Shown here piece by piece: positions 1-8,268 of a DNA stretch of 11,237 nucleotides; positions within the stretch are counted from its first letter, which is position 1, and every line of letters begins with the position of its first letter. The notes beneath the pieces were generated by a model that did no database searches, had not been told where the DNA came from, and saw nothing but the letters and a program-made list of their open reading frames with translations. The stretch is from Deltaproteobacteria bacterium. Its GTDB lineage: Bacteria; Bdellovibrionota_B; Oligoflexia; Oligoflexales; Bog-1112. The stretch covers positions 12,423 through 23,659 of the forward strand of contig PLEQ01000141.1 in assembly GCA_003136475.1 (NCBI GenBank). Reading direction: 5' to 3'. The translations under genes and the position numbers were made by a program.

Positions 1-1
1 C

Positions 2-121
2 GAAGCAAAAATCGAACGGTTAAGGCAGGATTTGCAATATACACAAGCATTTTTGACGTTGGAAGCCGGCGTTGGAGATTATGTTAAAAACTATCTGAGC
101 CGTGAGGACCCCTATTTGTAA
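2..121 (+). CDS. C-terminal tail of an unidentified protein (partial)
   Basis: An open frame runs from the left edge to a TAA at 119-121 and gives 39 residues ending in SREDPYL. The visible tail is charged and probably alpha-helical (EAKIERLRQDLQYTQAFLTLE), with no domain that I recognise. Its reality is supported by the next gene, which starts inside it: the GTG at 102 overlaps this frame by 20 bases, as is usual for translationally coupled genes of one operon. The partner is an outer-membrane barrel protein, so this gene may also serve the envelope, but that is inference only. The start and most of the protein lie outside the window. Confidence 0.6.
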   Translation, partial: EAKIERLRQDLQYTQAFLTLEAGVGDYVKNYLSREDPYL

Positions 122-1424
122 CGTGAATACGCGACACTTTTTTCTCCTATTGACTCTGTACGGTCTGAATTCTTTGCCAGCCTTGGCGGATGACAGCAGG
201 CATGCGGACGTGAGGGGGCATGTCGTGAGCCTCGAGTTTGAGGGGCTTTCGAAAAGTGATAAAGATTGGTTTCAATCGATTTTAGACATCACAGTGCCCT
301 GTGATTTAAACGCTGAAAATTTGCAAAGCCTACATGATAGGATCATTGCAACTCGCCTTTTTTCCTACGCTGAGCTAAGTATCCGTAGCCATACTTTCTT
401 TATCAAAGTCGAGGAAAAATGGACCCTGATCCCTGTGCTTCGTGGCAAAGTTGGTGGCGGTACACCCTTGCTCGTCGTCGGAGCCTATGAGTCCCACCTG
501 CTCGGCCGACAAGGTGTTTTGGGAGGAGAATTTAGGCGCTATGGTCAGGCGCCTTGGGGTGGGCTCATCTATACTCAACTCCCATACATTATAGATAAAT
601 ACAGCCTGCTCCAAGCTGAGATCAGCTGGCTTCATCGCATACGAACTTTCTATAATGGTGCTCAGGAATCTGTCGGCAATCTAGAAACGGACGAGCAAAG
701 CAATCGTTTGCAGTTCCTCTCCCCTAGCTCTTTTTTAGATCAGCGTTTTCGCTTCGGTCTCTATGTCGAAGCTTTTGATCTTCGGGGCCTAGCTCCGGAA
801 AGTAAAGGGCCCTTGCCAACCCAAACTTTTATTGAATTCAATCAGAAATATAAACTTCTCCCGACATTCGAATTCGATAATCTGGTTGTTGACAATATTA
901 TCGTTAACGGAATGCGCTCCCTTGATAAGATCGGCTGGATATTTGGTGGCGCCGATGAGGGTCCGCATCTCCTTGGTGAGTTGGAACTGTTCTATTACAA
1001 AGCGTTTCATCAAACGTTGAATCTTGCCCTTCACACCTATTTAAGTGCCAGTGACAGTCGCGCTTTGCAGGCCCAACACTTTCTTGGTGGTTTCGATTCT
1101 ATTCGCGGAATTCCCGATGGAGCGATTTGGGGTAATAAAGCCTTCTATGCCAACGCAGAGCTTCTGCAGCTCATACTTAGGAAACACTATTTATGGCTTG
1201 AGACTGCGCTCTTCTGCGATTTTGGTGAGGCCGCTCAGCATTGGGATGAGATGGCGAAGACGCATAGAACGAGTTTAGGTGGAGGCCTGCGTTTGGCAGT
1301 CCCCCAAATTTATCGACTTGTCTTGCGCGTCGACTATGCCTGGAATCTTGAAACCGGTAGCCACGGTATTTCTCTCGGTCTCAACCAATTCTTTCAACCC
1401 TATACACCGTCTCTAACACCTTAA
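102..1424 (+). CDS. Omp85-superfamily outer-membrane protein, single POTRA plus barrel
   Basis: A 440-residue exported protein. Residues 11-29 form a hydrophobic signal peptide with a likely signal peptidase I site after ALA (27-29, before DD). Residues about 40-112 look like one POTRA domain (VVSLEFEGL at the start, a central helix, and IKVEEKWTLIPV as the last strand). The rest alternates like a beta-barrel. FDSIRGIPDG at 331-340 matches the conserved (V/I)RG(F/Y/I) motif of barrel loop 6 in the Omp85/TamA/BamA family (bacterial surface antigen fold). Known members insert or secrete proteins at the outer membrane. With one POTRA and 440 residues this is much shorter than BamA (about 800) or TamA (about 580), so it is neither, and its substrate is unknown. 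The GTG at 102 overlaps the upstream gene but lacks a clear ribosome site. The GTG at 123 is a possible alternative start that leaves the signal peptide intact, with GAGG about 15 bases upstream. The gene ends 4 bases from convergent qmcA. Confidence 0.85.
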   Translation: MRTPICNVNTRHFFLLLTLYGLNSLPALADDSRHADVRGHVVSLEFEGLSKSDKDWFQSILDITVPCDLNAENLQSLHDRIIATRLFSYAELSIRSHTFFIKVEEKWTLIPVLRGKVGGGTPLLVVGAYESHLLGRQGVLGGEFRRYGQAPWGGLIYTQLPYIIDKYSLLQAEISWLHRIRTFYNGAQESVGNLETDEQSNRLQFLSPSSFLDQRFRFGLYVEAFDLRGLAPESKGPLPTQTFIEFNQKYKLLPTFEFDNLVVDNIIVNGMRSLDKIGWIFGGADEGPHLLGELELFYYKAFHQTLNLALHTYLSASDSRALQAQHFLGGFDSIRGIPDGAIWGNKAFYANAELLQLILRKHYLWLETALFCDFGEAAQHWDEMAKTHRTSLGGGLRLAVPQIYRLVLRVDYAWNLETGSHGISLGLNQFFQPYTPSLTP

Positions 1425-1428
1425 GGAA

Positions 1429-2388
1429 TCAACTGCGAGAGCTTGGCAGCTTGACCTCACCATGATTCATGCGATCGAGGATCGAAAAAGCCGAGACAAT
1501 CATGCCACTGATGTCATTGGTATTGGCTGGTACTATAATCGTTCGGGCATCGCCTGCCATTTTGCCAAATTCTCTAACATATTCTTCGGCAACGCGAAGC
1601 CGAGCCGCTTCGCGGCCACCCTCACCATTCAGTGCTGCGGCAATGACGTTCAAACCATCAGCAGTCGCTTTAGCAACCGAGAAAATCGCAGCAGCCTTGC
1701 CCTCCGCTTCGTTGATCTGCTTCAGGCGATCCGCCTCGGAATTCTTGATCGTTTCCTGCTTAATACCTTCCGCGCGGTTGATCTTAGAATCGCGATCAGC
1801 TTCGGATTCCAAAATTTTTGCTCGTTTTTCGCGTTCAGCACGCATCTGTTTTTCCATCGCATCTAGAACATCACGCGGAGGATTTATGGACTTGATCTCA
1901 TAACGAAGAACTTTAACCCCCCAAGGATCCGTCGCATGGTCAATAGAGAGAATGACAGCATTGTTAATTTTTTCGCGTTCTTCAAAGGTTCTATCCAAAT
2001 CAATTTTGCCGATTTCTGAACGAAGCGTCGTTTGCGAAAGCTGCACGATGGCCTGCACGTAGTCTGCAACACCATAAGTGGCACGCGCAGCATCAATAAC
2101 GCGAAAAAACAAGACGCCGTCGATATTGACCTGAACGTTATCTTTCGTTATGCAAATTTGCGCAGGAATGTCTAGAACGACTTCGGTCAGGCTGTGACGA
2201 TAACGGAGACGATCTATGAAAGGGATAATAATGTGTAGTCCAGGATCGAGCGTTCGATTGTACTTGCCCAATCTTTCTATAACGTAAGCAACCTGTTGCG
2301 GAACGATTTGGAAAGTTTTAGCGACGATAACAAAAGCGACAAGAACAAGACTTGCAGTAAAAACAAACGGTATGGTTAAAATTTCCAT
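1429..2388 (-). CDS. qmcA: QmcA-type SPFH/Band 7 (stomatin/prohibitin-like) membrane protein
   Basis: A 319-residue protein with one N-terminal membrane segment (about residues 6-24). An SPFH/Band 7 domain follows (about 25-180), with typical stretches such as VPQQVAYVIERLGKY (29-43), LDPGLHIIIPFIDR (47-60) and the late-domain INPPRDV (168-174). Residues 178-245 are an Ala/Glu/Lys-rich predicted coiled coil (AEREKRAKILESEADR onward) that in this family drives ring or cage oligomerisation. The length matches E. coli QmcA (YbbK, about 305). Family members form large membrane-anchored assemblies linked to membrane microdomains and to control of FtsH-type proteases. No catalytic role is expected. 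The gene lies 9 bases downstream of an nfeD-family gene, the standard partnership of the two families. An AAGGGG ribosome site at 2394-2399 overlaps the nfeD stop, so the two genes are probably translated as a coupled pair. Confidence 0.9.
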   Translation of the reverse strand: MEILTIPFVFTASLVLVAFVIVAKTFQIVPQQVAYVIERLGKYNRTLDPGLHIIIPFIDRLRYRHSLTEVVLDIPAQICITKDNVQVNIDGVLFFRVIDAARATYGVADYVQAIVQLSQTTLRSEIGKIDLDRTFEEREKINNAVILSIDHATDPWGVKVLRYEIKSINPPRDVLDAMEKQMRAEREKRAKILESEADRDSKINRAEGIKQETIKNSEADRLKQINEAEGKAAAIFSVAKATADGLNVIAAALNGEGGREAARLRVAEEYVREFGKMAGDARTIIVPANTNDISGMIVSAFSILDRMNHGEVKLPSSRS

Positions 2389-2393
2389 AAAAA

Positions 2394-2399
2394 CCCCTT
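2394..2399 (-). promoter_or_regulatory. Ribosome binding site of qmcA overlapping the nfeD stop codon
   Basis: Read on the minus strand, the bases are TAAGGGGTTTTTATG. The TAA is the nfeD-family stop, AAGGGG is a Shine-Dalgarno-like site, and 5 bases separate it from the ATG of qmcA. The overlap fixes the qmcA start and points to translational coupling. Confidence 0.7.
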
Positions 2400-2826
2400 A
2401 GGATTGAATTGATGTTAAAAAAAGTTTAACGCCTTCGATTTTAACGATCTGTACAAGATCCCCAGCTTTCAGAAGATGATCACCCATATTCACAGCTGTC
2501 CAAACCGTTCCTTGATAATGAACAATGGCAGTGCAGCCTGCAGGCATATCGACGTCAAGCCTCAATTTGCTATCGATGCGAAAATGGCCCTTTGTTCTAA
2601 AGCCAGCGAGTGCTTTTTTTCGAAAAAGAATTATCGAAGCGATGCTTAGAGTCGCGAATAGCAACGATTCAAGGATAATATTATCAAGGCCCAGTAGACG
2701 AACACCTGCTACAATGAGAGCCGATAGGCCTATAAATAGCAAAAACAAAGAACCCGAAAGCAATTCCGATAGAACTGAAAACAGTCCAACCATAGCCCAA
2801 ACTAAAGTTGCCATCATATCGTACAC
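2398..2826 (-). CDS. NfeD-family (YbbJ-like) membrane protein, partner of QmcA
   Basis: A 142-residue protein of the short NfeD class (E. coli YbbJ is about 150). It has two or three hydrophobic segments in the first half (about residues 6-22, 25-45 and 50-68). A positively charged turn (FRKK, 68-71) follows, then a soluble C-terminal domain (about 88-140). This domain has the features of the NfeD OB-fold: a small beta-barrel with AGCTAIVHYQGTVWTAV (96-112) and AGDLVQIVKIEGVKLFL (121-137). The long NfeD form also has a serine protease domain, which is absent here. Short NfeD proteins are encoded next to SPFH genes and are thought to bind them at the membrane, and the qmcA gene 9 bases downstream fits that. 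The start is uncertain: GTG at 2826 gives MYDMMAT, but ATG at 2817 or 2814 is equally possible, and a weak GCGAG lies suitably upstream of 2817. No convincing promoter was seen in the 183-base gap to smc. Confidence 0.87.
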   Translation of the reverse strand: MYDMMATLVWAMVGLFSVLSELLSGSLFLLFIGLSALIVAGVRLLGLDNIILESLLFATLSIASIILFRKKALAGFRTKGHFRIDSKLRLDVDMPAGCTAIVHYQGTVWTAVNMGDHLLKAGDLVQIVKIEGVKLFLTSIQS

Positions 2827-3009
2827 TCGCTGCTAGATTGTTCTAATTAGCTTGACCTGAAATTTCTTAAAGCATTCGAAGAATAGCTCATCACAAGGAA
2901 CGCAATCAGAAGCTGCGACGTGGAAGTCGAGAATCAAATTTCTCTAACGAATATGTGTTCTACCTTATAGATAAAAGGTCTTCAAGGGGTTTCTTTAAGG
3001 CTTCTAAGT

Positions 3010-6000
3010 CTAAGTTGCCGTTGCACCTTGCACACTGCGGTCTTGTGCAAAAGCCTTTTGCAGATGAGGAGGTAGGGCTTTTCCTAAGTCGACACCGACA
3101 ATCTTAGAAACGCCAGGTTCTTGCATAGTTACGCCAAACAAAGTGTCAAAAACTCCCATCGTGCGACGGTTGTGGGTAATGACTATAAATTGGAATTTGT
3201 CAGAAAGGGCTTCCAAAAGTCGATTGTATTTACGCACGTTCGTCTCATCAAGAGGGGCATCGACCTCATCCAGAAAGCAAAACGGTGTAGGATTAGACTT
3301 CAACAAAGCAAAAATCAGCGAAATCGCAGTCAGAGCTTTCTCTCCACCGGAAAAAAGAGTCATGCTTTGCGGTTTTTTTCCGGGCAATCGCACCATGATT
3401 TCTACGCCAGCTTGCAAGGGATCATCACTACCAGTGAGGGTGAGCTGCGCTTCTCCGCCTGTGAAGAGTATAGGAAAGAGCTCTTGAAATTCTTTATTGA
3501 GCGCCACGAACGTCGACATGAATTTTATCGAAGCATGTTCTTTGATTTCCGCGCGGGCATTCTCCAAAATGGTTAGCGAGCTCAAAACCTCTTCTTTCTG
3601 TTGGTCGATAAATTGCTTACGTTGCAGGAGATCGTTATATTCTTGAGAAGCCATCATGTTGATGGGGCCAAAGACCTCGATCCGCGCTTTGAAAGCTTTA
3701 ATGTTCTTGGCAAGTTGCGCGTAGTTGACCTCTCCGCTGAAGGTATAAGTAGACAGTTCCATTTGATATTTTTCGACACTCTGCTCTTCAATATTGCGTA
3801 AGGCAATCTTGGCCTTTTCAAGTTCGAGTTCATTTTCTGAAAGAACTTTCTTGAACGAGTTCTGTTGATCTCGACAGAGTTGTATCTTCTGTTCGAGTTC
3901 TTTAAGAAGATCGCGAGTTGTCGCGTGGGCTTTTTGTCTTTCACTCAAGACCAGATCGAGTTCCTCACGCGCTCGAACGAGCTGACCGATCTCTGTTTCG
4001 AGATGCGAGCGATTATCACGCGCTAGTTGAATGTCTTCATAAATTTTTGCAAGATCTTTTTTCTTTTTCTCGATTTTATCGCGATTAGTTTGGAGCTGGT
4101 TTTGAACTTGAGAGAGATTCGCTTGCAAGGCTTGCAGTCGTTCCTTAGCCGCCGCTGCGTCGATCTTTTTTTGATTGAGGCGTTCTTGAAGCTCTTCGCG
4201 ATCAAAGAGCAGTTCTTCAACGGCAGCGCGTAAGTCTTTGATTTCCAGATCCGCTTCTTTGCGCTCTTTAGCCAGTGAGGTATTGGCGTTTTGCAGATCT
4301 GCTAATTCTGTTTCAAGACCCTCAACCTGCTCTTCGATGCCTTTAGATTGCTCTCGTGCGGAAAGAATGAGCTCCTCTTTTTGTTGAATCTGCTTTTCCA
4401 ACGCCCTAAGATCGGAGGCGGCTTCAATGAGCCGTTTGTTTTTTTCAAGTGTGAGCTCTTGGGCTTCCTTGAGCTGGATTTTTAAAGCATCGGCTTGTCT
4501 ACTATAGTCATCGCAGCTACGTTGCGATTTTTCGCACTGCTTGTTCAGCCTGGCAATCTCTTCCGCAACTTTTTGAGCCTTGGCTTTCTGTGTAAGTAAG
4601 CCGACGCCGGAGACACCGTGTTGTAGATCACGTAAGGATGAAATGACCGTGCCATCGGCTGTGATAATCGTTGCGCCGAGCTTCAAACCTTGGAGGAGAT
4701 CCTCGCTAAAAGTGTTGGAAGGCAGGAATACCAGAGTTCGAATGAAATTCTTGAGTTCTTGATCGGCGATTTCGACAGCTAAATAATTGAAAAAAGATTC
4801 GCCTTCGCGCTCCGCTAACCAGCTTTCAAGCGCGGATAGGTCGCAGGCGTCTTCAATCAAACTTGCGTGAAATTTGCCCTGAGCAAAAGTCCCCACCGAG
4901 GAAAAAAAAGCGTTGAGGTCGTTTTTGTTGAAGAAGCAGAAGCGTTCGGCCCACTTTTCAAAGGCTGTCACAGCTTTTTCGGGAAGATCAAGAATGTTAT
5001 CTTTGAAAGAAAGTAGGTCTGTCAGCACTTGATATTTGAGAGCGGGGAATTTACTGCGGATCTGTTGGATGACAGCATGCGTGTCACCGGAGTGTTTTTT
5101 AAGTTCTTCAATCGTAGCTATCTCAGCGGTTTTGTAGAGATGCTCTTCGCTAAGCTTCTTGAGTTTGCCTTCTTCTTCCATACGTTTTTTAGAAGTATCT
5201 TCGAAGCTAAGTTCCAGCTTGTTGCGTTTTTCGAGAAATTCATCAAGCTCTCTTTTGCTTTTGTCTACTTTAACACGAGCGCCGTCGAGCAAGATGAGCT
5301 CTTGGGAATGATTATCTTCAAGATGAATTAAGCGTCGGATTTGCTCATTCTTGTCTTTAACGATCTTTTGGTGGTTTTTTTTGAGAAGCTCCATCCGGCC
5401 GTTGTTAGTGTCAACGATTTTATCGATATTGCGCAGTTCTGTACGCAGTTCGGAAAGTTTGTTATTTAGAATGTGTTCTTTTTCGTTGAAGGTATCGAGT
5501 TGATAACGATCTTCTTCAATTCCCTCCTCGTGTTTTTTAAAGGCTTCTTTGACTTTGCTGAGATCTGAGCTTAGGGTGTCATAGATTTCTCCCAGCTCAA
5601 TTGTGCTGGCATCTTCGCGTTTAAGGTCTTCTTTAGCGGTTGCGATTTGAGTGTCACCGCTAGCGATAAGTTTAAGAGAACTCTTCAGAGACTCTTCATT
5701 ACGCGCTAAGCGTTCGCGTGTCGTAGTGAGGTCTTCGTTGATTTGCTTGATTTCAGGGTCGCTTTTTTCGAGCACATCGATGAGTTGGCTATGTTGTTCT
5801 TCGAATTGTGAGAGACTTGCAAGATTTCTAACGTCATGTGCAGCTTCTTCTGCAATTTTTTTAGTGAAGACCCCTATGATTTCTTTTAATTCTTGCGACC
5901 GGAAAGCCCAGAGCGTGAGCTCGGATTCTTTCAATTGGCTTGTGAGGGTTTGCCACTCTTGTGAGCGTTCGACCTGCTCTTTGAGGGCTTCCATTTGCTT

Positions 6001-6615
6001 TTCAACTTCGGTGGAAAGGTCAGCGACACGTTCGAGATTGAGACGTGTGGCTTCTAGGCGTTTCTGCGTCTCATTTTCGCGGCTGCGAAATACGGTGGTA
6101 CCTGCGGCCTCTTCGATGATTTCCCGGATTTCCTCTGGTTTGGCTTGCAGGATACGGTCGACCTGGCCTTGTTGGATCATCGAGTAGCTTTTGCTACCTA
6201 ATGAAGAGGCGACAAAGAAGTCTGCAATATCTTTATAACGACAGGGTTTTTGATTGATGAAATATTCGCGATTGCCATCGGCATAGATGCGGCGCGTGAC
6301 AGCGATCTCTTCTTCATGGCGGTATTCTACAGGGCAGAAGGGTGAGCTCTCGGAGTTATCGAAGACGAGAGAGACTTCGGCAAGGCTATGGCCTTTTCTC
6401 CTTTCGGAACCGGAGAAAATAATGTCTGTCGCTTTTTCCCCACGCAACATCTTGGTATTCTGCTCGCCCATGACCCAGCGTACAGAATCGATAATATTGC
6501 TTTTACCGGAGCCATTCGGTCCGATGATCCCCGTGATATCCGTTTTTCGTAAAACAATAACGACTCGTTCAGCGAATGATTTAAATCCGCTGATGACAAT
6601 CTTTTTAAGGTACAT
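3010..6615 (-). CDS. smc: Chromosome segregation ATPase SMC
   Basis: A 1201-residue protein with full SMC architecture. The N-terminal ATPase half has Walker A GPNGSGKS at 32-39 and Q-loop Gln52. The first coiled-coil arm covers about 175-505. The hinge is at about 507-678 (SKFPALKYQVLTDLL, then LGATIITADGTVISS). The returning arm covers about 680-950. The C-terminal half has the ABC signature LFSGGEKALTA at 1087-1097, Walker B FCFLDEVDA at 1112-1120 and a final ITHNRRTM switch region at 1146-1153. The length is typical of bacterial SMC (about 1150-1200). SMC dimers, with ScpA and ScpB, extrude DNA loops and help to condense and segregate the chromosome. scpA and scpB are not in the window. 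The ATG start at 6615 is fixed by the conserved MYLKKIVISGFKSFA opening, although the ribosome site is weak. It lies 17 bases after the upstream lipoprotein-like gene, so co-transcription is likely. The hinge seems to lack the usual glycine-rich SGxxxGG run, having HGVSGVGLL (666-674) instead. Confidence 0.97.
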   Translation of the reverse strand: MYLKKIVISGFKSFAERVVIVLRKTDITGIIGPNGSGKSNIIDSVRWVMGEQNTKMLRGEKATDIIFSGSERRKGHSLAEVSLVFDNSESSPFCPVEYRHEEEIAVTRRIYADGNREYFINQKPCRYKDIADFFVASSLGSKSYSMIQQGQVDRILQAKPEEIREIIEEAAGTTVFRSRENETQKRLEATRLNLERVADLSTEVEKQMEALKEQVERSQEWQTLTSQLKESELTLWAFRSQELKEIIGVFTKKIAEEAAHDVRNLASLSQFEEQHSQLIDVLEKSDPEIKQINEDLTTTRERLARNEESLKSSLKLIASGDTQIATAKEDLKREDASTIELGEIYDTLSSDLSKVKEAFKKHEEGIEEDRYQLDTFNEKEHILNNKLSELRTELRNIDKIVDTNNGRMELLKKNHQKIVKDKNEQIRRLIHLEDNHSQELILLDGARVKVDKSKRELDEFLEKRNKLELSFEDTSKKRMEEEGKLKKLSEEHLYKTAEIATIEELKKHSGDTHAVIQQIRSKFPALKYQVLTDLLSFKDNILDLPEKAVTAFEKWAERFCFFNKNDLNAFFSSVGTFAQGKFHASLIEDACDLSALESWLAEREGESFFNYLAVEIADQELKNFIRTLVFLPSNTFSEDLLQGLKLGATIITADGTVISSLRDLQHGVSGVGLLTQKAKAQKVAEEIARLNKQCEKSQRSCDDYSRQADALKIQLKEAQELTLEKNKRLIEAASDLRALEKQIQQKEELILSAREQSKGIEEQVEGLETELADLQNANTSLAKERKEADLEIKDLRAAVEELLFDREELQERLNQKKIDAAAAKERLQALQANLSQVQNQLQTNRDKIEKKKKDLAKIYEDIQLARDNRSHLETEIGQLVRAREELDLVLSERQKAHATTRDLLKELEQKIQLCRDQQNSFKKVLSENELELEKAKIALRNIEEQSVEKYQMELSTYTFSGEVNYAQLAKNIKAFKARIEVFGPINMMASQEYNDLLQRKQFIDQQKEEVLSSLTILENARAEIKEHASIKFMSTFVALNKEFQELFPILFTGGEAQLTLTGSDDPLQAGVEIMVRLPGKKPQSMTLFSGGEKALTAISLIFALLKSNPTPFCFLDEVDAPLDETNVRKYNRLLEALSDKFQFIVITHNRRTMGVFDTLFGVTMQEPGVSKIVGVDLGKALPPHLQKAFAQDRSVQGATAT

Positions 6616-6632
6616 ACAGCACTTTGAAGAAA

Positions 6633-8099
6633 TTAATCGATCGGTTTAATAAGACTTATTGTATCACCAAAATTAACCTTAAAGAGCCTCAGATCATCGG
6701 TGTAGAAGGAGCTTGTAAGGAGATTCCCGTTTTTTGCGAGTGCGAGCTGATAGTAGGAATTGTCCACATCCCAGGAGCTGACATCCGTAAACCACGCCCC
6801 AAAAGGTGAGTCTTTTTCTATCACGTTTGCCGCTGCAATCATATAGCGGGGATTGCTAAAATTCACGAGGTCTCGGAAGCTATTCAGAAGGATGACTTTC
6901 TGGACCTGATATTTGGTAATGATAAATGAATTGAAGTACTTATCTGGCCCTGTCTCATCGCTTTTGAAGCCATAGACGCGCTCAAATGTCAGATAGCTGG
7001 TGAGGACGGGTGGGACTCCGGCAGCGTTGGGGCGTGGGTCTCCTCCTTTCTTGAAGGTCACCTTGATAATGTCGTTGGCGTGCTCGGAATTGCCCTGAGT
7101 CCCTAGTCCGCGATGGGAAATATAGAAGGAATCACTGTCGTCTGGGTCAGGCCGAGTTTCCCAGAAGTTCGTTCGGTAGTACTTAATGGAAGAGTTGCCT
7201 TGAGCGCCCGGGTCATCCGGAGTGCCGTCCCAGTTTTCAACACCAAAATAGAGCCAACGTGGCTCTTGCTTTCGCACGTCTACGAAATTCTTGGGGGGGA
7301 AGCCATTACTGGCTTCTTTGGCAATATCATAGAGCATAAATTCAAAGCGGGTGGTGTTATCGAGCACATCGGATGCGCGTGCCGCTGTTTGCTGGAGAGC
7401 GTCTGGAATCTCATCGGGGCTGTTGTTTATGTAGGCACCGTTGGCCCAGGTTTGGCTGTCGGTATAGAGAGAATCGACCAGGGTACCTGAACCGACGTCG
7501 GTGATGAAAGCAAAGAGGAGCTCGCGCTTAGGATCTAGGTACAGGGCTCGCCGCGTGGCTCCTTGTATCTGCGGATAGGTTCGGACTTTCTTGAGCGTCG
7601 ATTTGGTCCGGTCCTCTGTGAGTGTTCCCATCCAGAGTGCGCCTTCGTTGCAGATAAGTGCGAAGTATGGGTAGTCCTTGCGACTTGCGAGGTTGCCGGG
7701 TGTGCAGTCGTCAAAGTGCCATTCTTTCTTTTGAACGGGCTTGTTCGGCTGGCTAATGTCGAAGAGCAGGACCTTGCGCGGATGTTCACCGGCTTCGTGA
7801 TCGAAGAGGATGAAGAGATCATTGCCGCTGACTGTGAGCACTTTGCCGAGGCGGGGAACCGGAACAGATCCGACTTTATCTCCGTCCTGGTTGAGAACGA
7901 GAAGGGAACCTGTCGCGTAAGTATGCAAAAAATCGGCATTCAAGACATAAAAATATTCCCCCGAGAAATCAGTCGCCATGTCGACGGGTGTTGAGACATT
8001 GTGCTCGATAGCTGGGAGTTTGATGGTCTCCCGGCATGAGTTTGTAAACAGCAGCGACAGAAGAATAATTGCCAGCTTTCTTGATAAAAACCTTGTCAT
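6633..8099 (-). CDS. Secreted, probably lipid-anchored protein of unknown function
   Basis: A 488-residue protein I do not recognise as a named family. It has a basic N-terminus (MTRFLSRK), a hydrophobic stretch at about 9-18 and LFTNSC ending at Cys22. This resembles a type II signal peptide, but the lipobox is imperfect (Thr at -3, Asn at -2, Ser at -1). Arg at +2 does not suggest inner-membrane retention. The mature part is rich in short beta strands with repeated 'value then name' turns: SLLVLNQDGDKVGSVPVP at 65-82, GNDLFILFD at 92-100, RKVLLFDISQPNKPV at 108-122. This is a pattern seen in beta-propeller proteins of the LVIVD or YVTN kind, so a propeller is a reasonable guess. Cys132 and Cys150 could form a disulfide. 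Asp-rich loops occur at 291-297 and 317-324. TGAGG, about 6 bases before the ATG, supports the start. It is the first gene of the minus-strand run and precedes smc by 17 bases, with no obvious functional link. Confidence 0.8.
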   Translation of the reverse strand: MTRFLSRKLAIILLSLLFTNSCRETIKLPAIEHNVSTPVDMATDFSGEYFYVLNADFLHTYATGSLLVLNQDGDKVGSVPVPRLGKVLTVSGNDLFILFDHEAGEHPRKVLLFDISQPNKPVQKKEWHFDDCTPGNLASRKDYPYFALICNEGALWMGTLTEDRTKSTLKKVRTYPQIQGATRRALYLDPKRELLFAFITDVGSGTLVDSLYTDSQTWANGAYINNSPDEIPDALQQTAARASDVLDNTTRFEFMLYDIAKEASNGFPPKNFVDVRKQEPRWLYFGVENWDGTPDDPGAQGNSSIKYYRTNFWETRPDPDDSDSFYISHRGLGTQGNSEHANDIIKVTFKKGGDPRPNAAGVPPVLTSYLTFERVYGFKSDETGPDKYFNSFIITKYQVQKVILLNSFRDLVNFSNPRYMIAAANVIEKDSPFGAWFTDVSSWDVDNSYYQLALAKNGNLLTSSFYTDDLRLFKVNFGDTISLIKPID

Positions 8100-8268
8100 G
8101 CAGCCTCAACCCGTTATCAATAAAAAGTTCTTTGTGAAAATGTCATGGGACAGCAAACTCAGCAAATAGTATTTTCTCCTTGTCGGTCATAGCTATAGAT
8201 CTTAAACATAGCCGATTGGAAAGCAAATGTTTGAGACCTAAGTTTCTTTTTTAATTGAGGACAGTACG
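8100..8268 (+). promoter_or_regulatory. Divergent intergenic region between the lipoprotein-like gene and ssb
   Basis: These 169 bases separate two divergently transcribed genes and must contain the start signals for ssb (plus strand) and for the lipoprotein-smc unit (minus strand). I see an AT-rich middle with palindromic ATAGCTAT (8189-8196) next to AGATCT (8197-8202). There is also a weak plus-strand promoter-like pair, TTGTCG at 8180-8185 and TAAACA at 8203-8208, 17 bases apart, and a minus-strand TACTAT near 8167-8172 with no good -35 partner. No match is strong enough for a firm promoter call. Ribosome sites are clear on both sides: GAGGA before ssb and TGAGG before the minus-strand gene. 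Confidence 0.45.

Noticed and set aside
1419..1426. CCTTAAGG palindrome between the convergent omp and qmcA genes, considered as a bidirectional terminator
   Set aside because: Eight bases with no loop and no T tract on either side cannot make a terminator hairpin.
2980..2999. Possible terminator after smc (CTTAAAG / CTTGAAG stem on the minus strand)
   Set aside because: The stem is only 7 bp with a central mismatch, has no G/C core, and the following bases (ACCTTTTATC) are a poor T tract. The end of smc transcription is therefore left open.
5651..6187. 178-codon plus-strand open frame inside smc
   Set aside because: Ser/Arg-rich low-complexity translation antisense to the SMC coiled-coil and head codons. 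It is a typical shadow frame.
7563..7994. 143-codon plus-strand open frame opposite the lipoprotein-like gene
   Set aside because: It is antisense to a gene with a signal sequence and a good ribosome site, and shows no supporting features of its own.
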